11,799 bases of DNA, taken from the NCBI GenBank assembly GCA_900551655.1, contig URWM01000025.1:1-11799 (forward strand). Reading direction: 5' to 3'. This DNA comes from an uncultured Collinsella sp. (GTDB lineage Bacteria; Actinomycetota; Coriobacteriia; Coriobacteriales; Coriobacteriaceae). The position numbers and the translations under genes are program-made. The notes below the pieces were generated by a model. That model saw only the letters and a list, made by a program, of their open reading frames with translations, did no database searches and was not told where the DNA came from. Every line of letters starts with the position of its first letter. Position 1 is the first letter of the stretch. Below, piece after piece: positions 7,461 to 11,799 of the stretch.

Positions 7461-8270
7461 ATGTCTCGTCTGCACCTTCATATCCTTGGCAGCGGCTCAA
7501 AAGGCAACTGCGCGCTCATCGAAGGCCCCCGGGGGCTCATCATGATTGACGACGGTCTTTCTCGCCGCGAGACATTAAAGCGCATGGCAGAACTGGGACT
7601 CTCGGCAGGCAACGTCTCGGCTCTTCTCATTACTCATGAGCATGGCGATCACATCAAGGGTCTCGATGTCTGGTGCAAGCACTGGCACGGCCCCCTCTTT
7701 GCCAGCAGGGGCACACTTTCGGGCAAAGAAAATCTTTCGCATCTGCCTATCGAGGAATTCGATCCCGGTGACATCCTATCCATTGCCGGCATCCACGTGC
7801 AAACCTACTCAACATCACACGATGTCATCAATCCAGTCGGCTATCGATTCGACGCCCTCGATGATTCAATCGGCTTTGCCACCGACACCGGAGAGCTATC
7901 GAGCCAAGCCATGAACACCCTCAAAGATTGTCGAGTCCTCGCGCTCGAAAGCAACCACGATGTGACCATGCTGCGCGAGGGAGAATATCCCCGCTTTCTT
8001 CAGGAGCGCATCCTGTCTGCAAGGGGACACCTCTCCAACGGCCAAGCCGCCGAAGCCGCGCGCGAACTTGTTACCGATCGCACCGAACAGCTCATTGCCA
8101 TGCATATCAGCCAAGATAACAATCGCCCGAGCCTTACCGTCAAAAGCTATGCCAAAGCTCTAGCCGCAACCCTGGATGACGAGCTCGGCAGCTCCGCCAC
8201 CCTTCTCCAAGGATCGCGAAAACTCTCGATACGCCCCGCAAGCCAGTATCGGCCAGCAACCATTCAATAG
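7461..8270 (+). CDS. MBL-fold metallohydrolase, YycJ/WalJ-like
   Basis: This 269-residue metallo-beta-lactamase-fold protein resembles the YycJ/WalJ (VicX) group in length and motif order; members are thought to be DNA nucleases involved in repair or cell-cycle coordination. The N-terminus LHLHILGSGSKGNCALIE is characteristic. Metal ligands are THEHGDH (H59, H61, D63, H64), STSHD (H120) and TDTGE (D142). GHLSN (H200) and MHISQDNN (H225) follow. I chose the ATG at 7461 because the family begins directly with the LHxHILGSGS strand; the ribosome site is weak (TTGGAA near 7451-7456), and an upstream in-frame ATG at 7413 would add 16 unlike residues and abut the tilS start. In B. subtilis yycJ belongs to the walRK operon. 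Here it is apart from any two-component genes, divergent from tilS and convergent with hsp20. Confidence 0.88.
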   Translation: MSRLHLHILGSGSKGNCALIEGPRGLIMIDDGLSRRETLKRMAELGLSAGNVSALLITHEHGDHIKGLDVWCKHWHGPLFASRGTLSGKENLSHLPIEEFDPGDILSIAGIHVQTYSTSHDVINPVGYRFDALDDSIGFATDTGELSSQAMNTLKDCRVLALESNHDVTMLREGEYPRFLQERILSARGHLSNGQAAEAARELVTDRTEQLIAMHISQDNNRPSLTVKSYAKALAATLDDELGSSATLLQGSRKLSIRPASQYRPATIQ

Positions 8271-8280
8271 ACTGTCCTAA

Positions 8281-8330
8281 ACAGCAAAAGGGGCCGGAAA
8301 TCGTTTCCCAGCCCCTTTTGCTGTCTTTTA
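8281..8330. terminator. Strong bidirectional terminator between MBL gene and hsp20
   Basis: A perfect 14-bp stem pairs ACAGCAAAAGGGGC (8281-8294) with GCCCCTTTTGCTGT (8311-8324). Its top extends by GGAAA/TTTCC around a TCG loop. The plus strand continues with CTTTTA as a short U-run. It starts 10 nt after the MBL stop and lies 28 nt beyond the hsp20 stop, so it probably ends both transcripts. Confidence 0.9.
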
Positions 8331-8352
8331 ATAGCGCAGAACACCAACGAAG

Positions 8353-8784
8353 TTAGTCGATGGAGATCTTCGTAACGTTCTTCTTCTCGACGATCTTGGG
8401 AACCGTAACGGTCAGGATGCCGTCAGCGTACTTAGCCGAGAGGCCCTCGCTCGAAGCGTCCTTTAGATACACGCCACGCGTTGCGCTGTACGAGCTGAAC
8501 TCCTTCTGCAGGAAGTTCTTGCCCTCGTTCTCCTCGTCTTCCTCGACATTCACGCTAATGGACAGACGGCCCTCGTTAAGCTCGACATCGATATCGTCCT
8601 TGGCGACGCCGGTCAGATAAGCCTTGACTTCATAGCCATCGCCCTTATCCTCAACGTCAACGGGGAACGCCTTGGAAGCAATCGAGTTGTTTGCAAGGTC
8701 GGTCATATCATCAAACAGATCGAACAACGAGCTAGCAGAAGGACGAACGCCAAAAACCGAACGATAAGGAACCATGCTTGCCAT
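8353..8784 (-). CDS. Small heat-shock protein, Hsp20/alpha-crystallin family
   Basis: This 143-residue ATP-independent holdase chaperone should bind unfolding proteins and form large oligomers in the cytoplasm. The N-terminal arm is hydrophobic (SLFDLFDDMTDL, 19-30). The alpha-crystallin domain spans about 40-131, from FPVDVED through YEVKAYLTGVAKDDIDVEL to the signature A-x-x-x-DGILTVTVPK (117-130). The C-terminus holds the I-x-I oligomerisation motif (I140-S141-I142). The start at 8784 is supported by AAAGGAG (8793-8799) at 8-nt spacing. The in-frame ATG at 8817 would add 11 residues read through that ribosome site and is rejected. The 5' region contains inverted repeats that may be operators. 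It converges on the MBL gene across a strong terminator. Confidence 0.96.
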   Translation of the reverse strand: MASMVPYRSVFGVRPSASSLFDLFDDMTDLANNSIASKAFPVDVEDKGDGYEVKAYLTGVAKDDIDVELNEGRLSISVNVEEDEENEGKNFLQKEFSSYSATRGVYLKDASSEGLSAKYADGILTVTVPKIVEKKNVTKISID

Positions 8785-8850
8785 GTTTACCACTCCTTTA
8801 TAGGACTGCCGAGTCATCTTCTAGGTGACTGGGACTTCTTTTGACGCTCT

Positions 8851-8879
8851 TATATATGCCCACCCGATGCTCATATATA
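8851..8879. promoter_or_regulatory. Inverted repeat upstream of hsp20, candidate operator
   Basis: TATATATG (8851-8858) and CATATATA (8872-8879) are perfect inverted copies. Their centres are 21 bp apart, about two helical turns, which suits a dimeric DNA-binding protein. The repeat lies 67-95 nt upstream of the hsp20 start codon. I do not see CIRCE or a clean HspR (HAIR) site, so the regulator is unknown. AT-rich promoter sequence alone could produce the pattern. Confidence 0.4.
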
Positions 8880-8956
8880 CATCGACTATAAAGTTTTTTG
8901 AGTCCAGTACTATAAGCATATCTAAGTGTGTATGACTCAGGTTTTAATAAGGTTAA

Positions 8957-8969
8957 GGTTCTTTGAACC
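8957..8969. promoter_or_regulatory. Short palindrome in the hsp20/orphan-gene divergent region
   Basis: GGTTCTTTGAACC is a 13-nt palindrome with 5-bp arms and a TTT centre, preceded by GGTTAAGGTT. It lies about 90 nt upstream of the 9062 gene and about 170 nt upstream of hsp20, on opposite sides. It is short enough to be chance; a regulator site is possible. Confidence 0.25.
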
Positions 8970-9020
8970 AGAGCTTAAATAACAAGTATGTTCGCAGCTA
9001 CAAATAACAGGGGGCTTACA

Positions 9021-9053
9021 ATGAGCGCGTACACGTTGTTGGTAACGAGCTAA
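9021..9053 (+). CDS. Possible 10-residue leader peptide (MSAYTLLVTS)
   Basis: A ten-codon frame starts at an ATG with a strong ribosome site (AGGGGG, 9009-9014) six nucleotides upstream and ends with TAA at 9051-9053. That stop codon overlaps the AAAGGG ribosome site (9052-9057) of the next gene, whose ATG is at 9062. This is the arrangement expected of a translated upstream reading frame coupled to the downstream gene. The peptide has no run of a single regulatory amino acid, so classical attenuation is not indicated. It could also be chance. Confidence 0.4.
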   Translation: MSAYTLLVTS

Positions 9054-9061
9054 AGGGCATC

Positions 9062-9529
9062 ATGGACGACCAAAACCAGAACAATATGTTTATGCCGACG
9101 CGGGGGGAAGATACTTCCACGCAGCCGCCACGGTTCCGTCGCCCTCACATCTCGCAAGAGCCCATTAATGATCCAGAGCCCGAGTATGTGACGAGAAATC
9201 GATATCAAACGCTCGAGGATGCCCAAACGGGACGTAAGCATATGGGCGTCGCATCGGGCGATCCCGTATATCTGAAAGATGCACCGTTATCAAAGAACAG
9301 TGCAATCAATAACGACCCGACGAAAACGCCCATAACTCAACAGCAAAGAGGTCCTCGACCAAAGCAAACCTTAACGCATTCGGCTCGTTATCTCGAGACG
9401 CCAAAACAAGGGAAAACGATCTTCGTTTCATCAAGTAAACGACGTAAGCAGCATCGACTCCAATTCCTGCTTTTGATCATTGTGGTCATAGCAGTTGCCC
9501 TTGTGATTCGATTTATTGTCTTAAAATAA
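9062..9529 (+). CDS. Hypothetical protein with C-terminal membrane anchor
   Basis: I do not recognise this 155-residue protein. Residues 1-125 are polar, rich in Gln, Asn, Pro, Thr and Arg, with no obvious fold and hence probably disordered. A basic patch SSSKRRKQHR (123-132) is followed by one hydrophobic segment, about residues 134-153 (LQFLLLIIVVIAVALVIRFI), ending in VLK. The positive-inside pattern suggests a tail-anchored membrane protein with the N-terminal part in the cytoplasm. AAAGGG (9052-9057) precedes the ATG. It lies in a stretch visibly richer in A+T than the neighbouring genes, between hsp20 (divergent) and the rRNA operon (convergent). No enzymatic motif is visible. It could be a lineage-specific membrane scaffold or adaptor, but that is speculation. 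Confidence 0.75.
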   Translation: MDDQNQNNMFMPTRGEDTSTQPPRFRRPHISQEPINDPEPEYVTRNRYQTLEDAQTGRKHMGVASGDPVYLKDAPLSKNSAINNDPTKTPITQQQRGPRPKQTLTHSARYLETPKQGKTIFVSSSKRRKQHRLQFLLLIIVVIAVALVIRFIVLK

Positions 9530-9596
9530 AAGCTCATTACCCATAAGCCCAACCGGGTTACAGGTGAACTGCAACGACATTGTGAAGTGTTAACGC

Positions 9597-9628
9597 AAAA
9601 AAGGGGGAGGCCGCGAGGCCTCCCCCTT
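9597..9628 (-). terminator. rRNA operon terminator (probably bidirectional)
   Basis: A perfect 12-bp GC-rich stem, AAGGGGGAGGCC (9601-9612) with GGCCTCCCCCTT (9617-9628), has a GCGA loop. On the minus strand it runs into six Ts (complement of 9597-9602). It follows the 5S rRNA by about 33 nt and so ends the rRNA operon. It also lies 67 nt past the stop of the convergent 9062 gene and may stop that transcript. Confidence 0.93.
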
Positions 9629-9661
9629 CTCAGTTCAAGCGCACGGCTCGGTGCCGTCCAC

Positions 9662-9779
9662 CGGTCAGCGGCGCCCTGGCCTCCCACGGGCTGACCCCGC
9701 AGTACTCTCGGCGCGATGGGGCTTAGCTTCCGGGTTCGGAACGGGACCGGGCGTGCCCCCCATGCTCTGGCCGCTGACC
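9662..9779 (-). rRNA. rrf: 5S ribosomal RNA
   Basis: Read on the minus strand, this is about 118 nt with the conserved 5S blocks GCGGCCAGAGC near the 5' end, CCCGGTCCCGTTCCGAACCCGG (loop B to helix III), AAGCTAAGCCCC and GCGCCGAGAGTACTGC. The termini pair as helix I. Ends are placed by comparison with remembered actinobacterial 5S and may be off by a few bases. Flanking bases extend the terminal helix to 14 perfect pairs (9658-9671 with 9771-9784), which should form the precursor-processing stem. It lies downstream of 23S in the same operon. Confidence 0.93.
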
Positions 9780-9930
9780 GGTGGGCGGCGCCCACCGTAT
9801 CTTCGGTGTCCTGGGTCTCATCTACGTGCCCTGGGGGCCGCATGGCGCATAGGAAAGAAACTGACTCGGGGGCATCCTCGTGCCCGGACCGCGCATGGAG
9901 CGCTGGGTCCCGCGGGCCGCGAGGTGCGGT
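9780..9930 (-). other. 23S-5S internal spacer of the rRNA operon
   Basis: About 150 nt separate the 23S 3' end from 5S. No tRNA is visible in either orientation. Two small hairpins are present: CACCG/CGGTG (9793-9797 with 9804-9808) and GGGCA/TGCCC (9870-9874 with 9881-9885). The 23S-proximal part is expected to pair with the 23S 5' flank, outside the window, for RNase III processing. Confidence 0.7.

Positions 9931-11799
<1,869 letters not shown>

Noticed and set aside
8785..9020. CIRCE or HspR (HAIR) operator at hsp20
   Set aside because: No TTAGCACTC-N9-GAGTGCTAA or CTTGAGT-N7-ACTCAAG is present; only the half-like TTGAGT at 8898-8903 and GACTCA at 8934-8939, too far apart.
9780..9930. 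tRNA gene in the 23S-5S spacer
   Set aside because: I looked for a cloverleaf with GGTTCGAATCC-like T-arm on both strands and found only small hairpins.

Overview
This window looks like one end of an assembled contig from a high-GC Gram-positive bacterium. Three things point to the Actinomycetota and probably to the Coriobacteriia (Collinsella-like): the GC-rich coding sequence, a GC-rich extra segment in the 23S rRNA where high-GC Gram-positives carry an insertion, and an FtsH with an Ala/Asp/Glu-rich tail. The genus is inference from memory, not a database result. The first 43 bases are not biological: they are Illumina/Nextera library adapter with an i7 index, so the first gene is cut by the contig end and its first few translated residues are adapter-encoded.

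Layout: 1-43 adapter; 44-598 (+) C-terminal part of an RlmD/TrmA-type rRNA m5U methyltransferase; a terminator shared with the convergent 677-1498 (-) PHP-domain phosphoesterase; 1658-2848 (-) class I/II PLP aminotransferase; a 60-nt near-perfect palindrome (2909-2968) that belongs to no gene; the ftsH terminator; then the cluster tilS-hpt-ftsH on the minus strand (7412 down to 3038). Divergent from tilS is 7461-8270 (+), a YycJ/WalJ-like metallo-beta-lactamase-fold nuclease. It converges on 8353-8784 (-), a small heat-shock protein (Hsp20), across a strong bidirectional terminator. An AT-richer control region (8785-9061) contains several inverted repeats and a possible 10-codon leader peptide. 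It is followed by 9062-9529 (+), an unrecognised disordered protein with a C-terminal membrane anchor. From 9597 to the end lies the 3' part of an rRNA operon on the minus strand: terminator, 5S rRNA, spacer, and about 1.87 kb of 23S rRNA whose 5' part is outside the window.

The content is mostly housekeeping: rRNA and tRNA maturation (RlmD, TilS), purine salvage (Hpt), membrane protein quality control (FtsH) and protein folding under stress (Hsp20). tilS-hpt-ftsH is a well-known conserved Gram-positive neighbourhood. I see no phage, CRISPR, transposase or defence system and no convincing new multi-gene system. The items most worth a second look are the 60-nt palindrome, the leader peptide with the tail-anchored orphan protein, and the repeat-rich Hsp20 control region.
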